From JARFQW01 sp963842955 (GTDB lineage Bacteria; Pseudomonadota; Gammaproteobacteria; Steroidobacterales; XN24), in the NCBI GenBank assembly GCA_963842955.1, contig CAWJIJ010000010.1:1-64000 (forward strand): 64,000 nucleotides of DNA, given 5' to 3'. The notes beneath the pieces are model-generated. The model searched no databases and was not told the origin of the DNA. It worked only from the letters and a program-made list of their open reading frames with translations. Positions within the stretch are counted from its first letter, which is position 1. The number at the start of each line of letters is the position of its first letter. Position numbers and translations under genes: made by a program. Positions 19,443 through 28,668 of this stretch are shown piece by piece.

Positions 19443-20417
19443 ATGGCCGTGACCATCGACAAGCCCCTTTCGAGAGCCGACGTCAAACGCCTCACCGAAC
19501 AGCGTTTGCTGCCCAATCTGCTCAAGATCCCCTTGTTCCTCGCCATCATGGTGGCACTGAACTGGCTGGCCTGGACGACCCCCTCGACGGTTCTCAAGTG
19601 GACCGCCTACGTGGGTATCGGCTACATGTGGATGGGCATGGTGACGTTCATGCACGACGCCGGGCACAACACGCTCTTCCGCTCGCCAATGGCCAACTGG
19701 GTTTTCGGCATCGCCTGCATGATTCCGCTGATGGCGACATTCGTGGGCTTCAAGGAAGACCATCTCGAGCATCATCGCCACAACCGCTCACCGAAGGATC
19801 CGGACGCCTTCACCATGGGCAAGCGCGGCGTTCTCGATTTCGTGGTCTTCTACCTCTACATGGTCATCGGCGTGGTGTTGAGTTTTCTTCACTTCAATAT
19901 CATTTATCCGGTGACGCGGTTCGGCCCGAAGGAATGGGCGATCCATCTCTTCGAGACCGTTGTGACCATAGCCTGCTACTGGGCTCTCATCGCCTGGGCC
20001 ATGGCCAACGGCGTACTCGGCAAGACCCTGGAGCTGTGGCTCGTACCGGTCTACATCTTTACGCTGTTCAATTCCGTTCGATTCATCGCGGAACACTACG
20101 GCACCCCCTGGGACGCCGGCCAGCTGGCCGGCACGCGAACCATCGTGTCCAACGGGTTCAATCGGTTCTTCTGGAACAACATCAACTGGCACATCGGCCA
20201 TCATGTGTATCCGGCCGTGCCCTGGTACAACCTGGAAGAACTCCACCGGCTGATGGAGCCCGCCATCGAGGCCAAGGGCGCCGTGGTGGACAAGAGCTAC
20301 CTGGGCGTCTTCATGGGGGCGCTTGCCGGAGGGCCGGAGACCGAGGAGCGGCTGGCCGCATCCCTCGAGAAGCGAAGAGCGAAGGCCGCCAGGAATCCTG
20401 CCCCGGAGCCCGTTTGA
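19443..20417 (+). CDS. Membrane fatty acid desaturase-family protein
   Basis: Di-iron membrane desaturase/hydroxylase. The three histidine boxes are present: HDAGH at residues 71-75, HLEHHRH around residues 107-113 and HIGHHVYP in the C-terminal third. Membrane segments lie between them (LLKIPLFLAIMVALNWLAW and others). At 324 aa it matches the FA_desaturase superfamily but lacks cytochrome b5 or extra domains, so the exact substrate (acyl lipid, sterol or carotenoid) is open. The start is ATG at 19443. The gene is convergent with the antiporter gene. Confidence 0.82.
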   Translation: MAVTIDKPLSRADVKRLTEQRLLPNLLKIPLFLAIMVALNWLAWTTPSTVLKWTAYVGIGYMWMGMVTFMHDAGHNTLFRSPMANWVFGIACMIPLMATFVGFKEDHLEHHRHNRSPKDPDAFTMGKRGVLDFVVFYLYMVIGVVLSFLHFNIIYPVTRFGPKEWAIHLFETVVTIACYWALIAWAMANGVLGKTLELWLVPVYIFTLFNSVRFIAEHYGTPWDAGQLAGTRTIVSNGFNRFFWNNINWHIGHHVYPAVPWYNLEELHRLMEPAIEAKGAVVDKSYLGVFMGALAGGPETEERLAASLEKRRAKAARNPAPEPV

Positions 20418-20608
20418 CGGCGAGCCGCTGCGGCACCCGATAGCCCCAGCCGGCCCCTCCCGGCCAGGGCGCAAGACAATAGTGGATGGCAGCGCAGGAA
20501 CGGGTCCACTATGGCGACGGACGCCCTCAATCGGCCGCCCCACGTTCGCGCGCCTCGTCATTGCCGCGGGCATTCCGCCCCCTCCTCAGGCCTCTCCCAT
20601 GGTTTTCC

Positions 20609-21829
20609 TCAGCGCTCCGCGCCGGGCAAACTGCCCGATTCGCCAGCGGAAGCCAGTCGGGACGCCAGGGGGTTCGCCGTCAATCCATGAAAAACCACGC
20701 TAAGCACGATGGTCAGGGCGACCGTCGTGGTAATCGTGCTGCCCCCGGGTAACTTCTCGTTCAGGACGATCACGGCGAACACGATGCTCGCCAGGCCCCT
20801 GGGACCGAACCAGCCGACAAACAACTTCTCGCGCGGCAGAAGGTCCGTCGGCGCCAGCGCCAGATAGACCGGCAGGATCCGGATGACCGTCAGGCTCAGG
20901 ACAGCATAAATCACGACCTGCCAGGTCAGATTCGCGAAGGTCGTTGCCACCGCTGCCGCACCGAACAGGACCCAGGTAATGAGAGCCAGCGTATCGCCAG
21001 TGCTCTCGGCGGACACCAGCAACGGGTGTTTGTGCTCCCCTGCCAGCCAGCCGAACAGCAGGCCTCCGACGAAACAGGCGATGAAGCCGCTGCCGCCCAA
21101 CCATTGCGCAAGGGCAAAACAGGCCATGGCAAGACCCGCGATGGGAAGCTGACGCCAGGTTTCGTTCAGCCAACCGCTCCGCACGGAAAATCGCAGCGCC
21201 TGGCTGGCCAGGTACGTCACCAGGACCCCCACGGCCAGCCCGATGCCGATTTCCTCCGCCAGCAGCTTCAATGCCAGCACGGGCTTGCTGTCTTCGACTC
21301 CGATGCCGGTAGCCAGGGCAAGGAAAACAAAGAGGACCGGGACACAAATGCCGTCGTTCAAACCGCTTTCGACGTTCAGACCCTCCCGTATCCGGGCAGG
21401 CACGGCAGGGTTGGTCACAACCGCTTTGCCGAGGGCCGCATCGGTGGGCGCCAGCATGGTCGCCAGCAAGGCAACTTCCAGCAGGGTCAGGTGATCGAAA
21501 ATCAGCACGCCGGCACCGACGCCGAGGCCAATGGTCAGGGGCAGGCCTACCAGGAGCAGTAGGCGGGGGATCCGCACATTCTGTCGAAGGACACCGAGAT
21601 CCGCATTGGCTGCATCCGTAAACAGCACCAGCGCGAGCGTGAGCTCCGCGAGCGTCCGCAGGCCCTCCGCATCCAGGTTAACCCTGAGCCAGTTGATGCC
21701 GTCCGGACCGAACAGGAAGCCAAAGGCAGTGAAGACCAGCGCCCCATTGACCGGAGTCCGCTCCAGCCCCCCGGAGAGGATGCTGTAGAGAAAAATGAAT
21801 ATGGCGAGGATCGCCAGGTTCTCATACAT
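20609..21829 (-). CDS. Na+/H+ antiporter (CPA family)
   Basis: Cation/proton antiporter with about 12-13 membrane helices across 406 aa. Conserved features include FTDAANADL in the fourth region, ATMLAPTDAALGKAVV (the unwound helix with TD/PTD), and EGLNVESGLNDGICVPVLFVF with the NDG/ND motif that carries the ion-binding Asp. It resembles NhaP/CPA1 more than NhaA. ATG at 21829 begins just before the first helix. The upstream frame to 21892 adds a polar, Cys-containing leader and is less likely. Role: cytoplasmic pH and Na+ homeostasis. Confidence 0.87.
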   Translation of the reverse strand: MYENLAILAIFIFLYSILSGGLERTPVNGALVFTAFGFLFGPDGINWLRVNLDAEGLRTLAELTLALVLFTDAANADLGVLRQNVRIPRLLLLVGLPLTIGLGVGAGVLIFDHLTLLEVALLATMLAPTDAALGKAVVTNPAVPARIREGLNVESGLNDGICVPVLFVFLALATGIGVEDSKPVLALKLLAEEIGIGLAVGVLVTYLASQALRFSVRSGWLNETWRQLPIAGLAMACFALAQWLGGSGFIACFVGGLLFGWLAGEHKHPLLVSAESTGDTLALITWVLFGAAAVATTFANLTWQVVIYAVLSLTVIRILPVYLALAPTDLLPREKLFVGWFGPRGLASIVFAVIVLNEKLPGGSTITTTVALTIVLSVVFHGLTANPLASRLASAGESGSLPGAER

Positions 21830-22052
21830 GCCGCGTACCCAATGGGCCTCGCGTGCAACAAGGCCGGTTGTGCAGCCGTCACGTTGGTGCACCGGGCCGT
21901 CCCGCAGCGTGTGGGCTGACTACACCGGAGTTTGCTGGTCGGCAGCGAGCGCTGCAAGCGACTTACCGCTCTGCGGAGGAAAGACTCCTAATTGTTCCGC
22001 CGCACGCAAGTCGGGTTCCGGAACCCATTCTCACGGTCGATCTGCAGCCGAC

Positions 22053-22469
22053 CTATCGCGCGCAGCGATCCAGCCTCCAGTGGTCCAGCTTGCCGTTGGA
22101 TTTGACCGCCAGCTCCAGGTGATTCTTTTCGACCTTTGTCTCCAGGCCTTCGATAGACGCCATGGCGAAGTAACCGACGTATTCTTTGAGCTCCGGATTG
22201 ATCCGGGCAGCGGATGACACCACGTGGAACTCCACATAGTCATCACCGATGTGCCATAGGCCGGCCGCCTCGAGACGGCCGCGGCGATAGCTCCGAAAAG
22301 CGCCGTCCCGATCGAACACGATGTGCTCGAAGTCCGGCACGTCGCAGGCCGGCTTGCCTTCGAGGGACCATTTACCCACCAGATAGTCGCCGGTCACCTT
22401 GTCCGCGGCCATGGCGGACGAGGCCACTACCGCGACAGTCGCGGCGACAAGAATCGTTCGTATCAGCAT
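22053..22469 (-). CDS. Small secreted protein of unknown function
   Basis: 138 aa. A signal peptide (LIRTILVAATVAVVASSAMA) is followed by a lipocalin-like or DUF-type beta domain: GKWSLEGKPACDVPDFEHIVF, then a series of short strands and a final DRCAR. Two cysteines (in PACDV and DRCAR) could form a disulfide. ATG at 22467-22469 is chosen because GAGGAA precedes it. The frame's earlier TTG adds five residues. No family could be named. It is probably co-directional with, but separate from, the SHOCT protein gene. Confidence 0.6.
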   Translation of the reverse strand: MLIRTILVAATVAVVASSAMAADKVTGDYLVGKWSLEGKPACDVPDFEHIVFDRDGAFRSYRRGRLEAAGLWHIGDDYVEFHVVSSAARINPELKEYVGYFAMASIEGLETKVEKNHLELAVKSNGKLDHWRLDRCAR

Positions 22470-22526
22470 TGCAGAGTTCCTCAATCAGTCCATGCGCTCC
22501 GACATCGACAGGCTGCCCGGACACAC

Positions 22527-22874
22527 CTAAAGGCTGCTGACAATCGCTGCCTTCTGCGTGTTGTAGTCGCTTTCCGTAATCAGGCCCTGGTCCTTCAGCG
22601 ACTTGAGCTTGGCGAGCCGTTGCTCGGCCGTGGGCGCTGCAGCCTGGGCCTGCTGCTGCTGGGCCTGAGAAACCACGTACTGGTCCTCGGCACCCTGAGC
22701 ATACGCTTCGTTGCGCTTCTTCTGCTGGTGATCGGACAGCATTTTGCCGCCGATCAGACCGCCGACCACGCCGATCAGGGCATCGTTGCTCGCGGCGGCG
22801 GATCGCGGAGCGCCGACTCCTGCTGCCAGCCCCACCATGGCGAGCCCTATTACCGCAAACTCCAAACGTTTCAT
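22527..22874 (-). CDS. Small secreted protein with C-terminal SHOCT domain
   Basis: 115 aa. A signal peptide (LEFAVIGLAMVGLAAGVGA) leads into a glycine-zipper-like segment (LIGVVGGLIGGKML), a Gln/Ala-rich coil, and a C-terminal SHOCT (short C-terminal) domain, RLAKLKSLKDQGLITESDY. SHOCT motifs occur at the ends of many otherwise unrelated proteins and may mediate oligomerisation. ATG at 22874 follows GAGGGGGAATGTC, a strong ribosome-binding site. The gene lies upstream of, and on the same strand as, the small secreted protein gene, with 57 bp between them. Confidence 0.75.
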   Translation of the reverse strand: MKRLEFAVIGLAMVGLAAGVGAPRSAAASNDALIGVVGGLIGGKMLSDHQQKKRNEAYAQGAEDQYVVSQAQQQQAQAAAPTAEQRLAKLKSLKDQGLITESDYNTQKAAIVSSL

Positions 22875-23020
22875 GACATTCCCCCTCGATTGACTATCGG
22901 GTCATAATTTACTTCGATTCCGGGATCGCTTCCATCCTAAGCCTGTGATCGTGAAACCCGACGCCGGCCCGGGCTTCGCCCGCGACGCTCCGGTCGCGAG
23001 TCCCGTCGCAACCTGCCGTT

Positions 23021-25456
23021 TCAGTCCCGAATCGACTGCGAGTAATACCGGTTCAGATCCAGCAGTCCGGAGTGGACCGGATCGCTTTCGTTCATCCGCT
23101 GCTGAAACCAGTCATACACCGGCCAGAATCGCTCGTCCATGCGGTTGATTCCGTACTTGTTCAGCTTGGCCCGATACTCCGGGGAACCATCGAAATTCTT
23201 CAGCATGTCGAAGAACTCCGGGACATCTTCCGCTGCAACGTCCAGGAAGTAGTTTGGATAGGCGCCGATACTGCCGGGCAAAAAATCGATGGTGTCCCTG
23301 GCCGGATCCAGGCGTTTGGACTCGCGGAACATCGAGTTGACGTTGTCGTGCCAGCGGTTGATGACGATGGAAAAGAAGCTGTAGGGCCCGTCGTAGCCTC
23401 TTATTCGCACGAAAAGCACGTTGGCTTCCGTGCTGGTGACGTGCCGAATAAATCCCGTCCCCGGCTCGGTCAGCGCGTGAAAGCCCGCGATCAGGTCTTC
23501 CGTGCCGGAGAACGTGGTCGGCAGTTCCGTTTCCTGGCCGCTGGCATGGTAGTTCGCCCGGTCGAAGCCGATGCCGGTCTCCGGCAGAAGATGCTCCTCC
23601 ACAACCCGTTCAATCAGCTCACGCTGTGGATCATCCGAGGTGTAGCGGACCCGGGTAGGCCGGGTGCCTACCACTTCCTCCAGACGAGCATCATCGGCAA
23701 CCCCCGTGCCGATGTACCAGGACGCCATCGTCGGAGCCCGGATCTCCCTCGGAAGCAACTTGACGAAGTTCAGCTCGCCTTCGATCCGAAGATAGTCCAT
23801 GTAGCGGCGCACGTTGGCCTGGTGAGCAATGTTGCCGAACACATCGAATCCCGCCACCAGCGAATAGTAGATGCGCTCGAACTGCGGATAGTCGATCACC
23901 CAGGCGGTGCGCGGCAGATCACCCAAGGCGCCCTTCAGCACCGATGCGCTGTCGAAATGCCGGTATATCGTGAGGAATGGCGAATCCTCGGCCACGTTGC
24001 CCCGCCACAGGGCGTCGATATCCGGGCCCAGCGGGGCCTTTTCGTCATAGAGCGCGTTCTTCGCCTTGTAAAAGTTCGCGTACCGCTCCCGATAAGCGTT
24101 GCTGAAGGTGTCGAGAAGCGACACATCGCTGCCGCGCTCGGTGGGCAGCCGAAGGTTCTCTGCCTGCTGCAGGAGAAAATCGGGATCCTTGATCGTTTCG
24201 TCGGCGTCCGGATCGAGAAACATCACCCAGAAATGGTCGTTAATAACATTGACCGCGATCTGGCCCCTGCAAACCGGGCCGCGGATAAACGTCCTGATGA
24301 TGTACTCGGAGTGATCCAGCATGAACTGGTAGCGCACGCGGGGAGGAATCTGCGCGAAGGTTACGAACGGGTTTGCGCTCTCCCGGTCTTCGTAGGGCAT
24401 GCGGTGCGGGGTCTCGAGCCATTGGGGGTCGAGGAACAGTTCCCGGTAGCGGTTAAGGCGCCGATCATCGAACCCCACCACGATGTGGGTCTTGTACACG
24501 ATCGTCGAATGGATCTTCTCGAAGCGATAGAAAAATCGCTCCACACCGGGATCGTCGTAGGGCCTGACCGTCGGGATCACCGCGATCGGCTCGCCCGGGC
24601 CGGTCGTCGAGCGCACCAGCCTGAAGAACTCGTTCCCGCCGGTCGCGGAGAATCGCAGGTGCGCCAGGAAGAAATGCTCATAGAGATAGCGGGCCGTCAT
24701 CGCGGTCTTGGGGTCGTCGCCGTTCAGGAAGGCCTCCCACTTCGCGATTTCCCTGGAAGACGCAGCACTCGGTGTAGTCAGTTCAGCCTGTTCTTGCGCA
24801 GTGGGGCCCTGTGCGCCCTCTGCCATCCAGCTCATCAGCACCTCGTGCTCCGCATCGGAAACAGCCGGGAAGCCGAAAGGCATCCCGCGTCCCGGATGCT
24901 TGCCGAGATACTTGCGGACCTCGGAGGTATCCGCAGCGCAGGTCAGGTCCGACGCCTCGGCCTGGTACCGGCCTTCGGGAACCGGCGTGCGGCGTTTCGC
25001 GTCCAGGAACCAGGCCATGAGCGGTGGATTTTCCGCCGGATTTCCCTCACTCCGGGTGACGCTGTAGAACCCCTTGTCTCGCCAGGCCTCGGTGGACTGG
25101 GCGTCGATGAACAGGCGCGTGGGCGCCTGGTCACTCAAGCGTGATCCCGAATAGACCGGGTCCTTGCTGGCGCCCCGATCCACTCCTTCATAAGACGAGA
25201 GCTTGAGCTGACAGGCGGCGTTGTAGCAGGAGTGGCAAACGACGCAGCGAGAGTCGAGGACCGGCTTGACGTCATGCAGAAAACTGACCGGCTGTGCACG
25301 TTCCGGAACGACCGGTTCAGGGACTGGCTCTCTCGCGCAACTGGTCAGAAACCCCAACGCCGCAACAAGGATCGGAAGAATCGAGTCATCGAGCCAGTGA
25401 CCCTCACAGTAATTTCGACGATGAATTCTACGTGAACGGAGACGCGTATCAGCCAT
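23021..25456 (-). CDS. cti: Fatty acid cis/trans isomerase lipoprotein
   Basis: Periplasmic heme enzyme that isomerises cis-unsaturated acyl chains to trans, adjusting membrane fluidity under solvent or heat stress. The leader ILPILVAALGFLTSC gives a lipobox Cys at residue 40. The c-type heme motif CVVCH (residues 71-75) lies in SRCVVCHSCYNAACQLKL, typical of Cti. The rest (SCYNAACQLKLSSYEG, RGSDVSLLDTFSNAYRERYANFY, FFSIVINRWHDNVNSMF) agrees with the family along its length. At 811 aa it is slightly longer than Pseudomonas Cti. A large antisense ORF across it is a shadow. The gene follows hupE-like and parvulin genes on the same strand and may be co-transcribed with them. Confidence 0.92.
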   Translation of the reverse strand: MADTRLRSRRIHRRNYCEGHWLDDSILPILVAALGFLTSCAREPVPEPVVPERAQPVSFLHDVKPVLDSRCVVCHSCYNAACQLKLSSYEGVDRGASKDPVYSGSRLSDQAPTRLFIDAQSTEAWRDKGFYSVTRSEGNPAENPPLMAWFLDAKRRTPVPEGRYQAEASDLTCAADTSEVRKYLGKHPGRGMPFGFPAVSDAEHEVLMSWMAEGAQGPTAQEQAELTTPSAASSREIAKWEAFLNGDDPKTAMTARYLYEHFFLAHLRFSATGGNEFFRLVRSTTGPGEPIAVIPTVRPYDDPGVERFFYRFEKIHSTIVYKTHIVVGFDDRRLNRYRELFLDPQWLETPHRMPYEDRESANPFVTFAQIPPRVRYQFMLDHSEYIIRTFIRGPVCRGQIAVNVINDHFWVMFLDPDADETIKDPDFLLQQAENLRLPTERGSDVSLLDTFSNAYRERYANFYKAKNALYDEKAPLGPDIDALWRGNVAEDSPFLTIYRHFDSASVLKGALGDLPRTAWVIDYPQFERIYYSLVAGFDVFGNIAHQANVRRYMDYLRIEGELNFVKLLPREIRAPTMASWYIGTGVADDARLEEVVGTRPTRVRYTSDDPQRELIERVVEEHLLPETGIGFDRANYHASGQETELPTTFSGTEDLIAGFHALTEPGTGFIRHVTSTEANVLFVRIRGYDGPYSFFSIVINRWHDNVNSMFRESKRLDPARDTIDFLPGSIGAYPNYFLDVAAEDVPEFFDMLKNFDGSPEYRAKLNKYGINRMDERFWPVYDWFQQRMNESDPVHSGLLDLNRYYSQSIRD

Positions 25457-25538
25457 TTTCCCGGAAGCGACCGTGCCTTGCGTTCTCGGAATTCCGCTAC
25501 TGCCGGGAACGCCTGTCTGCAGACTCGTTTCCCGACAC

Positions 25539-26567
25539 TTACGTGATTTCCGCTAGGCCGAAAGCGGCAGAAAAGACAGGACCCGATCGATGGCCCAGAA
25601 GGCCGCCACGCTCCCGATGCCGTAGGGCAGAAGCCGCCACGCACCCGAAGGCCACGCAACCGGCAGCTTCTTCAGGCAGCGCCATCATCGCCAGGACGAC
25701 CCCCACGAACATGAGCTGACCCGTTTCCACACCCAGGTTAAAGGTCAGCAGAGCCAGCGGCACTTCATGCTGAGGCACGCCGATCTCGGACAAGGCGCCC
25801 GCAAACCCCAATCCATGGAACAAGCCGAAAATGAACGCGATGACCCAGGGATACCGCTCGGTAATTCCCACGACACCACGGCGCTTGTGGACAATCTCGG
25901 AGGCCAGGAAGAGGATGCTCAGCGCAATGATCGCCTCGGTGGGAGCCGGTGGCACATGCACGACGTCCAGTGTCGCCAGCGCCAGCGTGATGCTGTGGGC
26001 AACGGTGAACGCGGTAATCGCTTTCACGAGCGGGCCGATGCCGGACACGATCAGGAGCAGCGCCAGCACGAACAACAGGTGATCGACGCCTTCCAGGATA
26101 TGCACCGTGCCCATACGCCAGTAGTCAGCGGCAACCTTGAGCTTCGAGGGTTTTGCCGGAACGGTGAATTCCGGAGAAGCCGGCCGCAGAATGGCCGAGT
26201 GCTGTGTTCCGTCCTGCAGCTGGACGAGAAGCAACACATCGGTCTGCATGGCCGAGAGCCCTTCGATAAGGACCGCCTGACCGGTCAGGGAAGCGGCACT
26301 ATTTTTGTACGTCGACGTCTGGATCAGGGCGCCCGGCAGCTCCTGAACCGTGGGCGTACCCAGCAACTCGAGACTTTCCGGCAATCGTGGCGTGATGGCC
26401 AACACCCGGTCGCCACGCATGGGGACCTTCCATGTCACGAGGAACAGGCCGGTATTCTGTTCCTTGATGTCCAGCAGCGCGGGGCGAATTTCGTCGGCAT
26501 CGACAGGGATTGCCGGAACCAGCCCGATCAGCATCGCCAGGGCCAGCACTTTCCCTATCGTCGCCAT
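25539..26567 (-). CDS. HupE/UreJ-family membrane protein (C-terminus frameshifted)
   Basis: Predicted integral membrane protein of the HupE/UreJ_2 group. A signal peptide (MATIGKVLALAMLIGLVPAIPVDA) and a periplasmic beta domain of about 140 residues precede a membrane domain with ILEGVDHLLFVLAL, TVAHSITLALA and FIFGLFHGLGFAGAL. These His-rich helices define the family (some members are linked to Ni/Co uptake). The frame as read ends in a charged non-family tail. Dropping one base of the GG at 25675-25676 gives a normal hydrophobic end, LLPYGIGSVAAFWAIDRVL, with a stop at 25553-25555. The start is ATG at 26567. The frame runs further upstream to an ATG at 26693 that overlaps the parvulin stop (ATGA), so translational coupling from there is possible. 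Confidence 0.8.
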   Translation of the reverse strand: MATIGKVLALAMLIGLVPAIPVDADEIRPALLDIKEQNTGLFLVTWKVPMRGDRVLAITPRLPESLELLGTPTVQELPGALIQTSTYKNSAASLTGQAVLIEGLSAMQTDVLLLVQLQDGTQHSAILRPASPEFTVPAKPSKLKVAADYWRMGTVHILEGVDHLLFVLALLLIVSGIGPLVKAITAFTVAHSITLALATLDVVHVPPAPTEAIIALSILFLASEIVHKRRGVVGITERYPWVIAFIFGLFHGLGFAGALSEIGVPQHEVPLALLTFNLGVETGQLMFVGVVLAMMALPEEAAGCVAFGCVAASALRHRERGGLLGHRSGPVFSAAFGLAEIT

Positions 26568-26689
26568 CGACCGGCATGCCCTGGCCCGCCCGGGAGCGTT
26601 TTTCCCGGAAATCCCGACCAGGGCCGGCGCGGGTTTGCGCGGCAGGTCCAAGGGACGCGGCAGAACGCGGGCGATGAGGCCGGCTCCGA

Positions 26690-27568
26690 TCATTGATCCG
26701 AGTTCTGCAGCCCGGCGATCCGCTCCTCGGCGAGCGGATCCTCAACGATGACCTCGTAGCCGTCGCGCAGACTCGCGTAGAACCTCTCATTGAGCTCCTC
26801 GCTCCGGTCGCTCTCCCAGTCCTGGGTGACACGTTCGCGATGCTCGGCAAAGACCGGCGGCGGGGGTTGCACCACTTCGCTCACGAAAACCAGGTGCACG
26901 CCATAACCGGACAGCACCGGCCCCTGCCATTGCCCGGGAGCCAGTTCGACAAGGGCCTCAGCGAATCCACTACCCAGGCTCTTCCGGACCTCCAGCAGGT
27001 CCTTTTCCGGATAGTAGCTTTGCAGCATCAGCCCATCGCCCAGGGCACCGGCCTCTTCGATCGAGTCGCCAAGAGCAATCAATCCAGCCTTGATCGCCTC
27101 GGCATCGGCCAGCGTGGAGTCGCCCCGCTTGTCGGGATCGACAAAGACCTGGGTAAAGGTGTACCGCGCCGGTTCCTGGTACCGCTCCCGGTGTTCGTTG
27201 AAGTACGCCTGCAACTCTTCTTCCGTCGGCGGCGTCAGCGCAACGAGATCCTTGGCGAGAAACTCCAGCTTCTGCGCCAGGCGGCGGCGAATGACCGGAT
27301 CGTGCTGGTTCAGGCCCATGGTCAGGGCTTCGCGATACAGCACGGTCTCTCTGACATACTGCTGGACCAGGCCATCCATCTCTTCGGAGGTCGGTGGTCG
27401 TTGCCAGCGTTTCTCCCACGAGGCACGCATCCACTCGATCTCTCCGGCGGCGACGACAATGATCTTGTCGTCGGCTTCCGGCGCGGTCTCCGCAAAGACC
27501 CCATACAAGAGATAAATTGCCGCGCCTATCAATAGAAAGTGCAGCAATGGCTCACGCAAAAACTTCAA
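26690..27568 (-). CDS. Parvulin-type peptidyl-prolyl isomerase, membrane-anchored
   Basis: Periplasmic foldase-like protein. An N-terminal anchor (LLHFLLIGAAIYLLYGVFA) is followed by a SurA/PpiD-like helical chaperone region (EEMDGLVQQYVRETVLYREALTMGL) and a PpiC-like rotamase domain around residues 130-240 (YTFTQVFVD, FAEALVELAPGQWQGPVLSGYGVHLVFV). The start is TTG at 27566-27568, supported by AGGAG nine bases upstream. There is no in-frame ATG nearby. The stop overlaps the possible upstream start of the HupE gene, so the two are probably translated together. Parvulin plus HupE pairs occur in several proteobacteria. Confidence 0.82.
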   Translation of the reverse strand: MKFLREPLLHFLLIGAAIYLLYGVFAETAPEADDKIIVVAAGEIEWMRASWEKRWQRPPTSEEMDGLVQQYVRETVLYREALTMGLNQHDPVIRRRLAQKLEFLAKDLVALTPPTEEELQAYFNEHRERYQEPARYTFTQVFVDPDKRGDSTLADAEAIKAGLIALGDSIEEAGALGDGLMLQSYYPEKDLLEVRKSLGSGFAEALVELAPGQWQGPVLSGYGVHLVFVSEVVQPPPPVFAEHRERVTQDWESDRSEELNERFYASLRDGYEVIVEDPLAEERIAGLQNSDQ

Positions 27569-27580
27569 AATTCCATGCTC

Positions 27581-27611
27581 CTGTATCGATCAGCACCGTT
27601 GATCGATACAG
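27581..27611. repeat. Perfect 12-bp inverted repeat upstream of parvulin gene
   Basis: CTGTATCGATCA (27581-27592) and TGATCGATACAG (27600-27611) are perfectly complementary around a 7-base loop. The hairpin lies between the SDR stop and the parvulin TTG start, its inner edge about 13 bp from the start codon and next to the AGGAG. It could be an operator, a translational hairpin or a terminator for the SDR gene. Only a weak TTTT follows on the minus strand. Confidence 0.6.
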
Positions 27612-27670
27612 CCAACGGCCGGCAAGTCCACGGATAGACTCCGAGACCCGGCGACGACGCATTGCAATAT

Positions 27671-28444
27671 CTAGATGGCCCGGATAATACCGCCTTCCAC
27701 CCTAAGCGCGCTGCCGTTGACCGCTGCGTTGCCGGCCACGAACACGGCGGCCCCGGCCACTTCTTCCACCGTCACGAATCGCTGGATCAGCGAATTCGGC
27801 TCGTGATCGCGAAAGTAGTTCTCCAGGACCTCCTTCACCGGCTTGCCCTCGTCCCTGGCGAGACCCTCAAAGTACTCCTCGACGCCCTCCGTCCATGTCG
27901 GACCCGGGAGAATGCTGTTGACGGTTACCCCCGAGCCCTTCGCCAGCTCGGCGAGCCCGCGGGACAGACTCATCAGCGACGTCTTGGTGACCGAATAGTG
28001 GATCATTTGCGGAAGGGGTTTGACGCCCGCTTCACTGGCCATGTTGATCACCCGGCCCCAGTCGCGCTCTAACATTCCCGGCAGCAGAGCCCGGCAGAGC
28101 CGGACGACGCTCAGGACATTCGTCTGGTAGTAGCGCAGCCACTCGTCGTCATCAATGGCGAAGAAGTCCTCCACGCCGAAGATCCCGGCGTTGTTCACCA
28201 GGACATCGACAGGGGCCATTTCATCGAGCCGGGAAAGGAGGTGCCCGGTGCCCTCGGCGGTTGCCAGGTCGCCACTCACGGCGCCGTAGGCGCCGAGCTC
28301 CGCGCACACTCTGGCCGTTGTGCCTTCGTCCCGGCCGTGAACGATGACACGGGCGCCCTGCTCAATCAGCGCAGCTGCAACCGCCCGTCCGATACCCTTG
28401 GTCGAGCCGGTCACGAAACCTACTTTGCCTTTGAGATCGAGCAT
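27671..28444 (-). CDS. Short-chain dehydrogenase/reductase
   Basis: Classical SDR oxidoreductase of 257 aa using NAD(P)H. The cofactor motif is TGSTKGIG (residues 12-19). NNAG lies in DVLVNNAGIFG, the catalytic Ser in NMASEAG, and Tyr/Lys in HYSVTKTSL (YxxxK). The C-terminal NGSALRVEGGIIR is typical of FabG-like members. The start is ATG at 28444. The substrate cannot be predicted. It lies upstream of the parvulin-hupE-cti genes on the same strand with about 100 bp and a hairpin between, so shared transcription is uncertain. Confidence 0.88.
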   Translation of the reverse strand: MLDLKGKVGFVTGSTKGIGRAVAAALIEQGARVIVHGRDEGTTARVCAELGAYGAVSGDLATAEGTGHLLSRLDEMAPVDVLVNNAGIFGVEDFFAIDDDEWLRYYQTNVLSVVRLCRALLPGMLERDWGRVINMASEAGVKPLPQMIHYSVTKTSLMSLSRGLAELAKGSGVTVNSILPGPTWTEGVEEYFEGLARDEGKPVKEVLENYFRDHEPNSLIQRFVTVEEVAGAAVFVAGNAAVNGSALRVEGGIIRAI

Positions 28445-28668
28445 CGCTGCACCTGGTTGTGTATCGGGGCCTCATGATACCTATCGCCGTCAGGCGCGGC
28501 CGATAGTCATCTCACCGCCCTCAGTGCCGGTGGAGGCCAACCGGTTGAAGGCAAAGGCCTCTGGCGCCCGGCGCGACAGATCTCTTATCCTAGCGCGGCG
28601 CCGGACCGTGGCGCGTCCAGTTCGTATCACCGGCCCGCTGGCTCAGCAAGGAAAGGATCTTCGTCGTC

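Noticed and set aside
23072..25144. Long plus-strand ORF of 690 codons
   Set aside because: Antisense shadow of cti; no family motifs, composition follows the complementary codons. The same applies to the antisense ORFs at 11077-12723 and 42937-44256.
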